From assembly GCF_004834005.1 (NCBI RefSeq), contig NZ_STFF01000013.1:1-64000 (forward strand): DNA of 64,000 nucleotides, read 5' to 3'. Below are positions 10,201-19,322 of the stretch, piece after piece; the first letter of the stretch is position 1, and each line of letters starts with the position of its first letter. The translations under genes and the position numbers were made by a program. Below the pieces are notes generated by a model. That model saw nothing but the letters and a program-made list of their open reading frames with translations. It was not told the origin of the DNA and did no database searches. The stretch is from Niastella caeni (lineage in GTDB: Bacteria; Bacteroidota; Bacteroidia; Chitinophagales; Chitinophagaceae).

Positions 10201-13200
10201 ACAATCTTTCATATGTAAGCGCAGACCTAACCATTGGTCAACGGGTTATTACCGTAACTGCTGATGCAAAAAATAAAACGTATGGCGATGGCGATCCTGC
10301 TTTCACCTATAACATTACTGAAGGTAGCCTGGCCTTTTCAGATGCATTCACGGGTGGGTTGACAAGAGACCCCGGTGAAGATGTAGGTGACTATGATATA
10401 CTGCAGGGAACGCTAGCTTTGAACACCAACTACAACCTTTCTTACGCTAGTGCTGACCTCACCATTGGTCAACGGGCTATTACCGTAACTGCCGATGCGA
10501 AGAATAAAACCTATGGCGATGGCGATCCTGCTTTCACTTATAACATTACTGAAGGTAGCCTGGCCTTCTCAGATGCATTCTCAGGTGCGTTGACAAGAGA
10601 CCCCGGCGAAGATGTAGGTGACTATGATATCCTGCAGGGAACGTTGGCGTTGAACACCAACTACAATCTTTCATATGTAAGTGCAGACCTTAACATTGGC
10701 CAACGGGCTATTACCGTAACTGCTGATGCAAAAAATAAAACCTATGGCGATGGCGATCCTGCTTTCACCTATAACATTACTGAAGGTAACCTGGCTTTCT
10801 CAGATGCATTCACGGGTGGGTTGACAAGAGACCCCGGTGAAAATGTAGGTGACTATGATATATTGCAGGGAACGCTGGCGTTGAACACCAACTACAATCT
10901 TTCATATGTAAGCGCAAACCTAACCATTGGCCAACGGGCTATTACCGTAACTGCTGATGCAAAAAATAAAACCTATGGTGATAGCGATCCTGCTTTCACT
11001 TATAACATTACTGAAGGAAGCCTGGCCTTCTCAGATGCATTCTCAGGTGCGTTGGCAAGAGACCCCGGTGAAGATGTAGGTGATTATGATATATTGCAGG
11101 GAACGTTGGCGCTAAATGGTAATTACAATCTTTCATATGTTAGTGCTGATTTGACCATTGGTCAACGGGCTATTACCGTAACTGCTGATGCCAAGAATAA
11201 AACCTATGGCGATGGCGATCCTGCTTTCACTTATAACATTACTGAAGGTAGCCTGGCGTTCTCAGATGCATTCACGGGTGCATTGACAAGAGACCCCGGT
11301 GAGGATGTAGGTGATTATGATATATTGCAAGGCACGTTGGCGCTAAATGGTAATTACAATCTTTCTTATATAAGTGCAGACCTCACTATTGGCCAACGGG
11401 CTATTACCGTAACTGCCGATGCCAAGAATAAAACCTATGGCGATAGTGATCCTGCTTTCACTTATAATATTACTGAAGGTAGCCTGGCCTTCTCGGATGC
11501 ATTCACGGGTGGGTTGACAAGAGACCCCGGTGAGGATGTAGGTGATTATGATATATTGCAAGGCACGTTGGCGCTAAATGGTAATTACAATCTTTCTTAT
11601 ATAAGTGCAGACCTCACCATCGGCCAACGGGCTATTACGGTAACCGCCGATGCGAAGAATAAGACCTATGGCGATGGCGATCCTGCTTTCACCTATAACA
11701 TTACTGAAGGTAACCTGGCTTTCTCAGATGCATTCTCAGGTGCGTTGACAAGAGACCCCGGTGAAAATGTAGGTGATTATGATATCCTGCAGGGTACGGT
11801 GGCGTTGAATGGTAATTACAATCTTTCTTACATAAGTGCAGACCTCACTATCGGTCAACGGGCTATTACCGTAACTGCTGATGCAAAAAATAAAACCTAT
11901 GGCGATAGCGATCCTGCTTTCACTTATAATATTACTGAAGGTAGCCTGGCCTTTTCAGATGCATTCACGGGTGGGTTGACAAGAGACCCCGGTGAAGATG
12001 TAGGTGATTATGATATCCTGCAGGGAACGCTGGCTTTGAACACCAACTACAACCTTTCTTACGCTAGTGCTGACCTCACCATTGGTCAACGGGCTATTAC
12101 CGTAACCGCCGACGCAAAGAATAAAACCTATGGCGATGGCGATCCTGCTTTCACCTATAACATTACTGAAGGAAGCCTGGCCTTCTCAGATGCATTCTCA
12201 GGTGCGTTGACAAGAAATGCCGGTGAAGATGTAGGTGATTATGATATCCTGCAGGGAACGCTGGCGCTAAATGGTAATTACAATCTTTCATATGTAAGTG
12301 CAGACCTAACCATTGGCCAACGGGCTATTACCGTAACTGCTGATGCAAAAAATAAAACGTATGGCGATGGCGATCCTGCTTTCACCTATAACATTACTGA
12401 AGGTAGCCTGGCTTTCTCAGATGCATTCTCAGGTGCGTTGACAAGAGACCCCGGTGAGGATGTAGGTGATTATGATATATTGCAGGGAACGTTGGCGCTA
12501 AATGGTAATTACAATCTTTCTTATATAAGCGCAAACCTCACCATTGGTCAACGGGCTATTACCGTAACTGCCGATGCGAAGAATAAAACCTATGGCGATG
12601 GCGATCCTGCTTTCACTTATAACATTACTGAAGGTAGCCTGGCCTTCTCAGATGCATTCTCAGGTGCGTTGACAAGAGACCCCGGCGAAGATGTAGGTGA
12701 CTATGATATCCTGCAGGGAACGTTGGCGTTGAACACCAACTACAATCTTTCATATGTAAGTGCAGACCTTAACATTGGCCAACGGGCTATTACCGTAACT
12801 GCTGATGCAAAAAATAAAACCTATGGCGATGGCGATCCTGCTTTCACCTATAACATTACTGAAGGTAACCTGGCTTTCTCAGATGCATTCTCAGGTGCGT
12901 TGACAAGAGATGCCGGTGAGGACATAGGTAATTATGACATTCTGCAAGGGACATTGGCTTTAAGTAATAATTATAATCTTTCTTACATAGATAATGACTT
13001 TACCATTAATAAGAGAGAACTTACCATTATTGTTAATAACAAAAACAAATTGTACGGTGCGCCTATTCCCGTTCTGGATGCAATTGTGACCGGTATAGTA
13101 GCCACCGATAATATTACAGTTAGTTATAGCACAACAGCTACACCTGCTTCTCCAATCGGACCTTACCCGATCATAGCAACGCTGAACGATCCTGATAACC

Positions 13201-14768
13201 GGTTGACAAATTATACGATGGCCAATACGCCGGCAACATTAACAATAGCAGTTGTTCCGGTAACTACATACGTTGGCACCAACGTTGCAACGCAACAATA
13301 TAGTGATACAGTAACCTTTATGGCAACTATTACTGGCGGAGCAGCTGTCGTTACCGGCGCTAATGGCGCAGCGGTTTCTGTAACATTTAAAGTAGGGAAT
13401 CAGACAATGGGCACCGTTCCATTAACAGTTTCAGGAATGAACCTGGTAGGTGTTTTAGAAAACAAGCAACTGGTTGAAGGGCTTGCAGGTCAAATGACTC
13501 CGGGAGCTAAAATCGTAACAGCTATCTTCAATACGCCCAATGCTAACTATGGTTTTAACTATAGTAATAATACGGGAACCTGTTCGCTTACTGTTGCAAA
13601 GGAAAACGCCGATATTACGTATACTGGTCAGGATTATATTTCGCTGCCGAGTACAACTGCTACTTCGGTAACTGTGAGCCTGAGTGCCACCATCCGCGAT
13701 CTGTTCCCCAGTGCAGATGGTAACCGGGGAAATATCAAAAATGCAAGAGTTACTTTCAGAAGAGATAACCCTGTTTCCGGCCCAATATTGGGTACTGCAA
13801 ATATAACACCAGCCATGATCGCTGATTCAACCGTTGGCACTGTTGTTACTTCATTCACTTACACTTTAAACAATACGGAGCAACAGAGCGGGGGAGCCAA
13901 TTTGCAGATCTATGCAATTGCAGATAATTATTATACTGGTGGAACTTCCGATGTAGCTACTACTATCACCATTGCGCGCCCAGGTTCTGAATTTGTAACC
14001 GGCGGTGGCTTTTTGCGTAATACTTCGTGTGCAGGTGCCATAGCCGGAACTTCCACTTTGAAGACCAACTTTGGTTTTAATATGCAGTATAATAAATCCG
14101 GATCTAACCTGAAAGGGCAGTGCAATATTATTATACGTAGCAACGGCAGGATCTACCAGGTGAAAAGCAATGCGGTGAATACCCTGGTTGTTTCAAATGC
14201 TACCTCGAGCGGTACGCCGGCTTATTTCAATACCAAGGCAAATTACAGCGATATCACCAACCCATTGAGCCCGATCCCGATGGGTGGTAATATGGACCTT
14301 ACCGTTAAAATGAATGATGTGTCTAAAGGCGGTCAGGATGATCAGGTGAGTATATTGCTCATGAATCCCGGTACTTCCCAGGTGATCTTCTCCAGCAACT
14401 GGAGTGGTGTACAAACGGCTTTACAGAATCTGGGTGGTGGAAACGTATCAGTGCGAAGTACGGCATCAGGCACTTCATACACTTCAACGGCACGTGTTGC
14501 ACAACCAGAAGAAATACCTGCTGTTGTTAATTCATTTGCAGTGAAAGTATTTGGCAATCCTGCTTCGGATTACTTTAACATCAATATTAAGGGGTCTGCA
14601 GGAAAAATAAGTGTGCGGGTAGTAGATGTGCAGGGTAGGGTAATAGAATATCGTGAAACTGTTCCGGAAGGGACCTTGCAATTAGGGCAATCGTATCGAT
14701 CAGGCTTCTACTATCTTGAAGTAAGGCAGGGAAATAATATGAAACAGATAAAATTAGTTAAGCTATAA
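7266..14768 (+). CDS. Giant MBG-repeat adhesin secreted by T9SS
   Basis: A 2500-residue cell-surface protein. Order of parts: signal peptide (1-22, ending AFSQ); a beta domain with DKSDYQPGDVVIIEGDGW; a DUF11-like region (about 115-270); an Ig-like domain with the YQW...YRC pattern (about 275-375); one divergent MBG domain; 19 MBG domains of exactly 77 residues (about 453-1915); a last divergent MBG; further Ig/cadherin-like beta domains; and a C-terminal type A sorting domain (last about 75 residues, with NPASDYFNI and GFYYLEV) that T9SS recognises for surface attachment. It probably acts in adhesion or biofilm; the ligand is unknown. It stands alone and ends at a strong terminator. Confidence 0.93.
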   Translation: MHTKRMMVMLITLLCSVTAFSQTIATVYTDKSDYQPGDVVIIEGDGWRPGEQVKLDIDHSTVTHGNTVLYATADSTGHIKNDQFTIQSFHLGESFIVTATGLSSGFIAETTFTDANIFTATISPISVNSGASGSYTIRVSNISNGGGAASVKSIAISIPTGFTSIATTAISTSGNASSPFVFETSAGFTNGYNSTTRQIRCKASGNGLPGNVTPAPWVDITFTATNPIVASQTNFTFLTQASELTTYAFSPPNNIPILKISGNDQQPFVTVLACAAPSVTSQPTSQTITYGNNTSFTFQTSSATYQWQESVNGGTTWTNISNGGVYAGATTNSLGLTKPPASYNGNQYRCMASFCTPAKTTTSNAVTLTVNKADLTVTADNKDRIYGEANPVFTVSYSGFITAENATSLTTAPTASGTATAASAVGTYAIIPAGGVSTNYNFIYVNGSLTINQRAIRVTADAKNKTYGDGDPAFTYNITEGSLAFSDAFSGALTRDAGEDIGNYDILQGTLALSNNYNLSYISADLTIGQRAITVTADEKNKTYGDSDPAFTYNITEGSLAFSDAFTGGLTRDPGENVGDYDILQGTLALNTNYNLSYVSADLTIGQRAITVTADAKNKTYGDGDPAFTYNITEGSLAFSDAFTGALTRDAGEDVGDYDILQGTLALNGNYNLSYVSADLTIGQRAITVTADAKNKTYGDGDPAFTYNITEGSLAFSDAFSGGLTRDPGEDVGDYDILQGTLALNGNYNLSYISADLTIGQRAITVTADAKNKTYGDGDPALTYNISEGSLAFSDAFTGALTRDPGEDVGDYDILQGTLALNGNYNLSYISADLTIGQRAITVTADAKNKTYGDNDPAFTYNITEGSLAFSDAFTGGLTRDPGENVGDYDILQGTLALNGNYNLSYISADLTIAQRAITVAADAKNKTYGDGDPAFTYNITEGSLAFSDAFSGALTRDAGEDVGDYDILQGTLALNTNYNLSYVSADLTIGQRVITVTADAKNKTYGDGDPAFTYNITEGSLAFSDAFTGGLTRDPGEDVGDYDILQGTLALNTNYNLSYASADLTIGQRAITVTADAKNKTYGDGDPAFTYNITEGSLAFSDAFSGALTRDPGEDVGDYDILQGTLALNTNYNLSYVSADLNIGQRAITVTADAKNKTYGDGDPAFTYNITEGNLAFSDAFTGGLTRDPGENVGDYDILQGTLALNTNYNLSYVSANLTIGQRAITVTADAKNKTYGDSDPAFTYNITEGSLAFSDAFSGALARDPGEDVGDYDILQGTLALNGNYNLSYVSADLTIGQRAITVTADAKNKTYGDGDPAFTYNITEGSLAFSDAFTGALTRDPGEDVGDYDILQGTLALNGNYNLSYISADLTIGQRAITVTADAKNKTYGDSDPAFTYNITEGSLAFSDAFTGGLTRDPGEDVGDYDILQGTLALNGNYNLSYISADLTIGQRAITVTADAKNKTYGDGDPAFTYNITEGNLAFSDAFSGALTRDPGENVGDYDILQGTVALNGNYNLSYISADLTIGQRAITVTADAKNKTYGDSDPAFTYNITEGSLAFSDAFTGGLTRDPGEDVGDYDILQGTLALNTNYNLSYASADLTIGQRAITVTADAKNKTYGDGDPAFTYNITEGSLAFSDAFSGALTRNAGEDVGDYDILQGTLALNGNYNLSYVSADLTIGQRAITVTADAKNKTYGDGDPAFTYNITEGSLAFSDAFSGALTRDPGEDVGDYDILQGTLALNGNYNLSYISANLTIGQRAITVTADAKNKTYGDGDPAFTYNITEGSLAFSDAFSGALTRDPGEDVGDYDILQGTLALNTNYNLSYVSADLNIGQRAITVTADAKNKTYGDGDPAFTYNITEGNLAFSDAFSGALTRDAGEDIGNYDILQGTLALSNNYNLSYIDNDFTINKRELTIIVNNKNKLYGAPIPVLDAIVTGIVATDNITVSYSTTATPASPIGPYPIIATLNDPDNRLTNYTMANTPATLTIAVVPVTTYVGTNVATQQYSDTVTFMATITGGAAVVTGANGAAVSVTFKVGNQTMGTVPLTVSGMNLVGVLENKQLVEGLAGQMTPGAKIVTAIFNTPNANYGFNYSNNTGTCSLTVAKENADITYTGQDYISLPSTTATSVTVSLSATIRDLFPSADGNRGNIKNARVTFRRDNPVSGPILGTANITPAMIADSTVGTVVTSFTYTLNNTEQQSGGANLQIYAIADNYYTGGTSDVATTITIARPGSEFVTGGGFLRNTSCAGAIAGTSTLKTNFGFNMQYNKSGSNLKGQCNIIIRSNGRIYQVKSNAVNTLVVSNATSSGTPAYFNTKANYSDITNPLSPIPMGGNMDLTVKMNDVSKGGQDDQVSILLMNPGTSQVIFSSNWSGVQTALQNLGGGNVSVRSTASGTSYTSTARVAQPEEIPAVVNSFAVKVFGNPASDYFNINIKGSAGKISVRVVDVQGRVIEYRETVPEGTLQLGQSYRSGFYYLEVRQGNNMKQIKLVKL
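8622..13010 (+). repeat. 19 tandem 231-bp MBG repeats
   Basis: The array is exactly 19 x 231 bp = 4389 bp, with each unit coding for 77 residues starting Q-R-A-I-T-V-T-A-D. Units are very similar at DNA level and differ at a few mosaic positions (AFSGA/AFTGG/AFTGA, DAGED/DPGED/DPGEN, LNT/LNG/LSN, YVS/YIS/YAS). A block of about 350 bp around 10461-10810 recurs at +2079 bp (9 units) with essentially no change. The 3' half of unit 1 and of unit 19 share a variant (GEDIGNYDILQ, LSNNYN) found in no other unit. This points to internal expansion and gene conversion. The copy number depends on a correct assembly. Confidence 0.97.
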
Positions 14769-14790
14769 GTTAGTCAATCGTCCGAAAGTA

Positions 14791-14826
14791 AAAGCCGCCC
14801 CGTATTTTCAGGGCGGCTTTCTTTTT
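14791..14826. terminator. Bidirectional intrinsic terminator
   Basis: AAAGCCGCCC (14791-14800) pairs with GGGCGGCTTT (14811-14820) around a 10-base loop. A T-run follows on the plus strand (CTTTTTTATTTTATTTT) and A's precede the stem at 14787-14793. It sits 22 bp after the adhesin stop and abuts the stop codon of the convergent serine hydrolase gene, so it can end both transcripts. Confidence 0.92.
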
Positions 14827-16166
14827 TATTTTATTTTCGGGCACTTTACTTCTGATCCATTTTGATACAGAGTGAATCCATCCACTTCCTTTTTTTCATT
14901 CCTTGTAAATTGTAGTTGTACCTCAGGTTGCTTCACAAAAAAATAGTCCTCTTTTTCCGGAAACAGAATAGCGGTAGGTTGTCCGGTAGGCGTTGCTACC
15001 AGGTTACCGTCTTTTAAAGTAATAGTTAGCTGTAAATTCTCTTTGATGGTATACACGCCAATATATTGCTTCAGTTTTTCTTCTGTTATCGATATGACTT
15101 TTCTTGGCCGTGGAATTTCATAAGGTTTGTTGTACAGGATGGCATAAATACTTTTGGTGATATTATGCAGTTCTGGTGAAGATGTATTACACAGCAACAC
15201 GATGCATACATCATCCGCCGCAAGACGTGAAAAATTAGAGGTGAATCCATGAATGCCGCCACCATGTGCTACGACTCTTTTTCCATATAGGCTGTCTATA
15301 GTCCAGCCATATCCGTATTTGTTCTTTACAGGCGTATAAGCTTTTTCCTGCTGTGCATTTGACAATATTATATTTTTCTGTAACCCCTGGTGCCAGCGAT
15401 ATAGATCTTCTGTAGTTGAATAAATGGAGCCGGCGGAATAGGCAACTGATGAATCTACAATAGGCGATTTAAGCGTATCCCTGTCAGTGAGTGAAAAATA
15501 TCCGATCGACTTTTCTTTGTTTTGCAGGTGCGTAAAATCAAAACCGCTGTGGGTCATTTTTAATGGGATGAATATGTATTCGCGAACTACCTGTTCATAT
15601 GGTTTCCCGGTTACGGATTCAATAATATAGCCAAGCAATGAGTAGGCGCTGTTTGAATATCTCCAGTTGGTGCCAGGCGAAAAATCTAATGGCTTATCCC
15701 TGAACAGGGCAATCATTTTCTCCTTGTTGGCAGGTTTGCTCACTTCGTTTTGCATAAACGTTCTATCGTTGGTATAACTATAAATACCAGACGTGTGCAG
15801 CATTAGTTGTTCTATCGTAATGCTATCTCCCTTGGGATATTGGGGAAAATATTTGCTGATGGGGTCCTGTACGTTCAACTTTCCTTCCTGCTGTAATTTT
15901 TGGATAATCGCCGTTGTAAATTGTTTGGTGACTGACCCTATCTGAAAAACGGAGTATTTGTCGTGTAGTAGGCGGATAGCTGCATTGCGGTAACCATATC
16001 CTTTATTAAGCAAAATTTCACCATTCTTTGCTACCAGTACGGTTCCATTGAACTTATATTGAGTAGCATACGCCTGCAATAATGTATCCAGGCGTGATGT
16101 TACATTTTGACTAAAACTAATATAAGTAATGCTCAGAGCAACCAGGAAAACAACTGTTTTTTTCAT
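14826..16166 (-). CDS. Class C beta-lactamase-like serine hydrolase
   Basis: A 446-residue exported protein of the serine beta-lactamase/D-alanyl-D-alanine peptidase family. A signal peptide (1-20, ending SFSQ) leads to the catalytic domain, which has S78-V-T-K81, the Y170-S-N172 motif and H300-G-G302 in place of KTG, as in esterase/AmpC-like hydrolases. The last 90 or so residues form a small beta domain (VISITEEKLKQYIGVY...) common after this fold. It probably acts in the periplasm on peptides or esters; antibiotic hydrolysis cannot be assumed. It is transcribed alone towards the adhesin terminator. Confidence 0.88.
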   Translation of the reverse strand: MKKTVVFLVALSITYISFSQNVTSRLDTLLQAYATQYKFNGTVLVAKNGEILLNKGYGYRNAAIRLLHDKYSVFQIGSVTKQFTTAIIQKLQQEGKLNVQDPISKYFPQYPKGDSITIEQLMLHTSGIYSYTNDRTFMQNEVSKPANKEKMIALFRDKPLDFSPGTNWRYSNSAYSLLGYIIESVTGKPYEQVVREYIFIPLKMTHSGFDFTHLQNKEKSIGYFSLTDRDTLKSPIVDSSVAYSAGSIYSTTEDLYRWHQGLQKNIILSNAQQEKAYTPVKNKYGYGWTIDSLYGKRVVAHGGGIHGFTSNFSRLAADDVCIVLLCNTSSPELHNITKSIYAILYNKPYEIPRPRKVISITEEKLKQYIGVYTIKENLQLTITLKDGNLVATPTGQPTAILFPEKEDYFFVKQPEVQLQFTRNEKKEVDGFTLYQNGSEVKCPKIK

Positions 16167-16380
16167 ATGCTTGGGTTAAACAATGTGAATGATAGTAGGA
16201 CGCTTGTTCCTTAGTCGTGGTTACAGGCAGAATGTTTCTATTTGTCGGAGATTAATTTTAAAAAGCGCGGCCAGGTGGCCAGGAAGCACATTACTAATGT
16301 TTATTATGTGTGTACATAGTGGCGGGCTAACGGGAATTATTCAGTAAGCTCATGAAGAAAGAAATTCGAACCCAGGGAAC

Positions 16381-16413
16381 CCTGCAACCTGTAACCTGAA
16401 CCTGTTTCCTGTA
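16381..16413. repeat. Short degenerate CCTGNAA heptad repeat
   Basis: Five units beginning CCTG follow each other at a 7-base step (one of 6): CCTGCAA, CCTGTAA, CCTGAA, CCTGTTT, CCTGTAT. The stretch lies in the 281-base spacer between the GntR stop (16448) and the serine hydrolase start (16166), downstream of GntR. It resembles the heptad repeats seen elsewhere in the window. The rest of this spacer shows no gene. Confidence 0.45.
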
Positions 16414-16447
16414 TATCATTTGCCCATTTCCCATTTTTATCGTCACA

Positions 16448-17179
16448 TCACTCTCTTCTGCTCTCAATTGTATATACAAAGCTGTCGGCCTTGTAATAGC
16501 CCAGGTTATATTCAATGGGCCGGTCGCCCTGATCGTAAACAAAGCGCTTCCTGAAAAGGATCGGATTGCCGGGTTCTATTTCCAACTTGCCTGCAATGAA
16601 TTTACCAGCAGCCTTCGCGCTGATCTCTTCCTTCGATAAATTGGCTATTACCAGGTAGTCTTTCTCCAGTATTTCATACAACGGTCGCTTGAAATCTTCT
16701 TCACCGGTTAACCCTACGCGTGGATGGAAAAATGATACAAAGTATACAAAAGGCCCTTCTGGCCGGCCTCGCAGCCTTTCCAGTTTCAGCACCTTTTTCT
16801 GTGTAGTGATCTCAAAGAAGTTGGCAACCGCTTCATCAGGATATACCCAACTCACATGCAATTCAAAGCTTTTGATAGGAATGCCGCGGGCCTTCATTTC
16901 CTGTGAAAAGCTCAGCCAGTTCTTTGATTTAGAGCTTACCGACGATTCTGCCACCTTGGTGCCGATCCCTTTCTTGCGTATCAGCAAACCTTCATACACC
17001 AGTTTGTTCAGCGCCTGGCGTAAGGTGGTCCTCGAAATAGCCAATTGTTTGGCCAGGTCTACTTCATTTGGCAAAAACTTTCCATCGGTATACTGGGGGT
17101 CACGGATAAGATTGCGTAACAGTTCTTCCGCCTGTAAATGAAGTGGGACGTGGCTTTTATGATCTATTCGAAGCTTCAT
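16448..17179 (-). CDS. GntR/HutC family transcriptional regulator
   Basis: A 243-residue repressor-type regulator. The N-terminal winged helix (about 8-78) shows the GntR pattern PNEVDLAKQLAISRTTLRQALNKLVYEGLLIRKKG (in parts), and the C-terminal UTRA ligand domain (about 95-240) ends with PIEYNLGYYKAD. UTRA domains usually bind sugars or phosphosugars. It is divergent from the mannoside operon across a 293-bp spacer with a palindrome, so it is likely the local regulator, sensing a mannose-type ligand. That ligand is inference from position. Confidence 0.9.
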   Translation of the reverse strand: MKLRIDHKSHVPLHLQAEELLRNLIRDPQYTDGKFLPNEVDLAKQLAISRTTLRQALNKLVYEGLLIRKKGIGTKVAESSVSSKSKNWLSFSQEMKARGIPIKSFELHVSWVYPDEAVANFFEITTQKKVLKLERLRGRPEGPFVYFVSFFHPRVGLTGEEDFKRPLYEILEKDYLVIANLSKEEISAKAAGKFIAGKLEIEPGNPILFRKRFVYDQGDRPIEYNLGYYKADSFVYTIESRRE

Positions 17180-17249
17180 ACCGGGTTAATTTTTCGTAAA
17201 GTCCAGACAAAAGTAGAAAAAAATGGCTAAATGTTATTATGTTTATATG

Positions 17250-17259
17250 TATGTACATA
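17250..17259. promoter_or_regulatory. Candidate GntR operator palindrome
   Basis: TATGTACATA is a perfect 10-base palindrome with the GT-AC core typical of GntR-family operators. It lies 71 bp upstream of the GntR start and 213 bp upstream of the mannoside operon, in the divergent spacer 17180-17472. No second copy is obvious nearby. Assignment rests on position and core only. Confidence 0.4.
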
Positions 17260-17472
17260 TATTTGATATGCCATTACCATTTCCAACCAAACGAATGGTA
17301 TGTGCGGGTGGCTGCAAGAACCGCTTTTCATAACCTCTGCAGGCCGTACAACTATAATGAAGTATAAGCGATATCGATCCCTTAAAGCAGATCGTAGCGG
17401 TAACAACAAAGGTTTAATTAAATATAAATACATTAAGAAATGTTAATAGCCAGCAATTAATATCTGTAAACT

Positions 17473-19308
17473 ATGTATGAAACCTCGGAGAATATTGTAG
17501 GTAAATGCAAAGGAGCCGGAAGTAAGCGACGAGCCGGTTTACAGCCGTTATTGCCCCAGCAGGTACCAATGGATGCGGTAACCAATGAAGGATATAATAT
17601 GTTTCCATTTCATGCTTTAGGTGCTGACAAGATATTCAGTGGATATGCGTCACTGGTACAGTGGATGTTAACTCACCCGTTAATTGTTGTAGATGGCTAT
17701 GGAGGCATATTCTGGAAGGAAGTGAAGCAATGTTTGCAGGCAGAGTTTATGAGAAAGGGTACTCGGGTTCACTGGATCGACATAAGTACCTGTATGAAAA
17801 GCGATATAGAGATCGATGAAATGGTAGCGCCTTTTTTAGGTAACCAGGATTCGGTTTGGGGAACAAAATTCAATGGTACGCTGGCTGATTTTTTCAACTT
17901 GAACGACCTGTTATCATTACAGCCTGTTCAGGATGCGGATTGTACCATTGTGTTTGGTACAGGTGCTGCCCTGGCTTTGTGGGATGCACCGGTTATTTAC
18001 CTGGATCTGCCAAAGAACGAAATTCAATACCGCATGCGTGCCGGCAGCATTACCAACCTGGGCAGTAAAAAGGAAATGCGTTCAGCAGACATGTATAAAC
18101 GCTTGTATTTTGTTGACTGGGTGGTATTGAACGAACATAAAAAATATATTCTCAACAACATAACTATTATAGCGGATGGCCAATGGAAAGAATCGCTTAA
18201 CTGGATGTTAGCTGATTCACTAAGAACAGGGTTGTCTACGCTCAGTAAACATGTATTCCGGGTGCGTCCCTGGTTTGAAGCCGGCGCGTGGGGCGGACAA
18301 TGGATGAAAGAGAAAATAAACGAGCTCAATAAAGAAGAAGTGAATTATGCATGGTCTTTTGCACTGATCGTTCCGGAAAATGGATTGGTTTTTGAAAGCA
18401 ATGGTAATTTATTGGAAGTATCTTTCGATTGCTTAATGTATTGCGAAAACAATAATGTATTGGGTAAACACGCCCACCTGTTTGGGTACGAATTCCCGAT
18501 CCGGTTCGATTTCCTCGACACCTGGGAAGGTGGTAATTTATCTATTCAATGCCATCCCACCTTATCCTATATTCGCAAAAATTTTGGCGAAACCATCACA
18601 CAGGATGAAACCTATTATATTCTCGATTGCAAGGAAGATGCCCGCGTATTTCTCGGCTTCCAGGAAAACATCAATCCTAATGCCTTCCGGCAGGCATTGG
18701 TGAACAGCAAAACCAATAAGCAGGAAGTGGCCATCGAAGAGTTTGTACAATCACATGCCGCCTCCAAACACGATTTGTTTTTAATTCCTAATGGCACGAT
18801 ACACAGCGCTGGTGTAAACAACCTTGTTCTTGAGATCAGTGCAACCCCTTATATATTTACTTTTAAGATGTATGACTGGCTGCGGCTCGATCTTAACGGT
18901 GAGCCAAGAGCTATTAATATTGATCATGCGTTCAATAACCTGAATTTTGACAGGAAAGGAGAGACGGTGACTAAAGAGTTAATTTCGAAACAAACAGTGA
19001 TCGAGCGTGGCAACGATTGGGAACTGGTGCATTGTCCTACGCATCCGGTTCATTTTTACGATGTGCACCGGATAGAATTTATGTCGCGTATTATGGTGCA
19101 AACTAATAATACCTGTCATATTCTGATGTTGGTGGAAGGGAGTACCATCTTGGTTGAAACAGCCGGCGGTACTGTTATGACTTATCATTATGCCGAAACC
19201 TTTGTGGTTCCCGCAGCTGCACAAAGCTATACGCTTATTAACAAAGGCTCAGGCAAGGCAAAAGTGGTAAAAGCTTTCTGTAAAGAAAATATAACTGAAC
19301 TAAAATAA
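17473..19308 (+). CDS. Class I mannose-6-phosphate isomerase with kinase-like N-terminal domain
   Basis: A 611-residue cytoplasmic enzyme. The C-terminal two thirds is a type I phosphomannose isomerase interconverting mannose 6-phosphate and fructose 6-phosphate; the zinc ligands are visible as Q359 and H361 (SIQCHP), E379 (DETYYIL) and H444 (IPNGTIHSAG). Residues about 50-210 resemble a uridine-kinase-like P-loop fold, but the loop region reads VDGYGGIFWKEV and lacks the Gly-Lys-Ser/Thr needed for normal ATP binding. The length is about twice that of a plain isomerase. It is the first gene of an operon with GH92 and a sugar porter, 14 bp before the GH92 start, so it probably feeds released mannose into glycolysis. 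Confidence 0.85.
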   Translation: MYETSENIVGKCKGAGSKRRAGLQPLLPQQVPMDAVTNEGYNMFPFHALGADKIFSGYASLVQWMLTHPLIVVDGYGGIFWKEVKQCLQAEFMRKGTRVHWIDISTCMKSDIEIDEMVAPFLGNQDSVWGTKFNGTLADFFNLNDLLSLQPVQDADCTIVFGTGAALALWDAPVIYLDLPKNEIQYRMRAGSITNLGSKKEMRSADMYKRLYFVDWVVLNEHKKYILNNITIIADGQWKESLNWMLADSLRTGLSTLSKHVFRVRPWFEAGAWGGQWMKEKINELNKEEVNYAWSFALIVPENGLVFESNGNLLEVSFDCLMYCENNNVLGKHAHLFGYEFPIRFDFLDTWEGGNLSIQCHPTLSYIRKNFGETITQDETYYILDCKEDARVFLGFQENINPNAFRQALVNSKTNKQEVAIEEFVQSHAASKHDLFLIPNGTIHSAGVNNLVLEISATPYIFTFKMYDWLRLDLNGEPRAINIDHAFNNLNFDRKGETVTKELISKQTVIERGNDWELVHCPTHPVHFYDVHRIEFMSRIMVQTNNTCHILMLVEGSTILVETAGGTVMTYHYAETFVVPAAAQSYTLINKGSGKAKVVKAFCKENITELK

Positions 19309-19322
19309 TTTTCAAAAAGATT

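Noticed and set aside
9726..11561. Minus-strand open frames inside the adhesin array
   Set aside because: They are antisense shadows of the 231-bp repeat and recur with it; the plus frame is the coding one.
16218..16396. GGTTACAGG and CCTGTAACC as a long-range foldback in the GntR/hydrolase spacer
   Set aside because: The match is only nine bases over a 160-base loop and may be chance; the CCTG heptads alone are reported.
17227..17433. Minus-strand open frame in the GntR/mannoside spacer
   Set aside because: It lies over the likely promoter and operator region and has no protein-like pattern.
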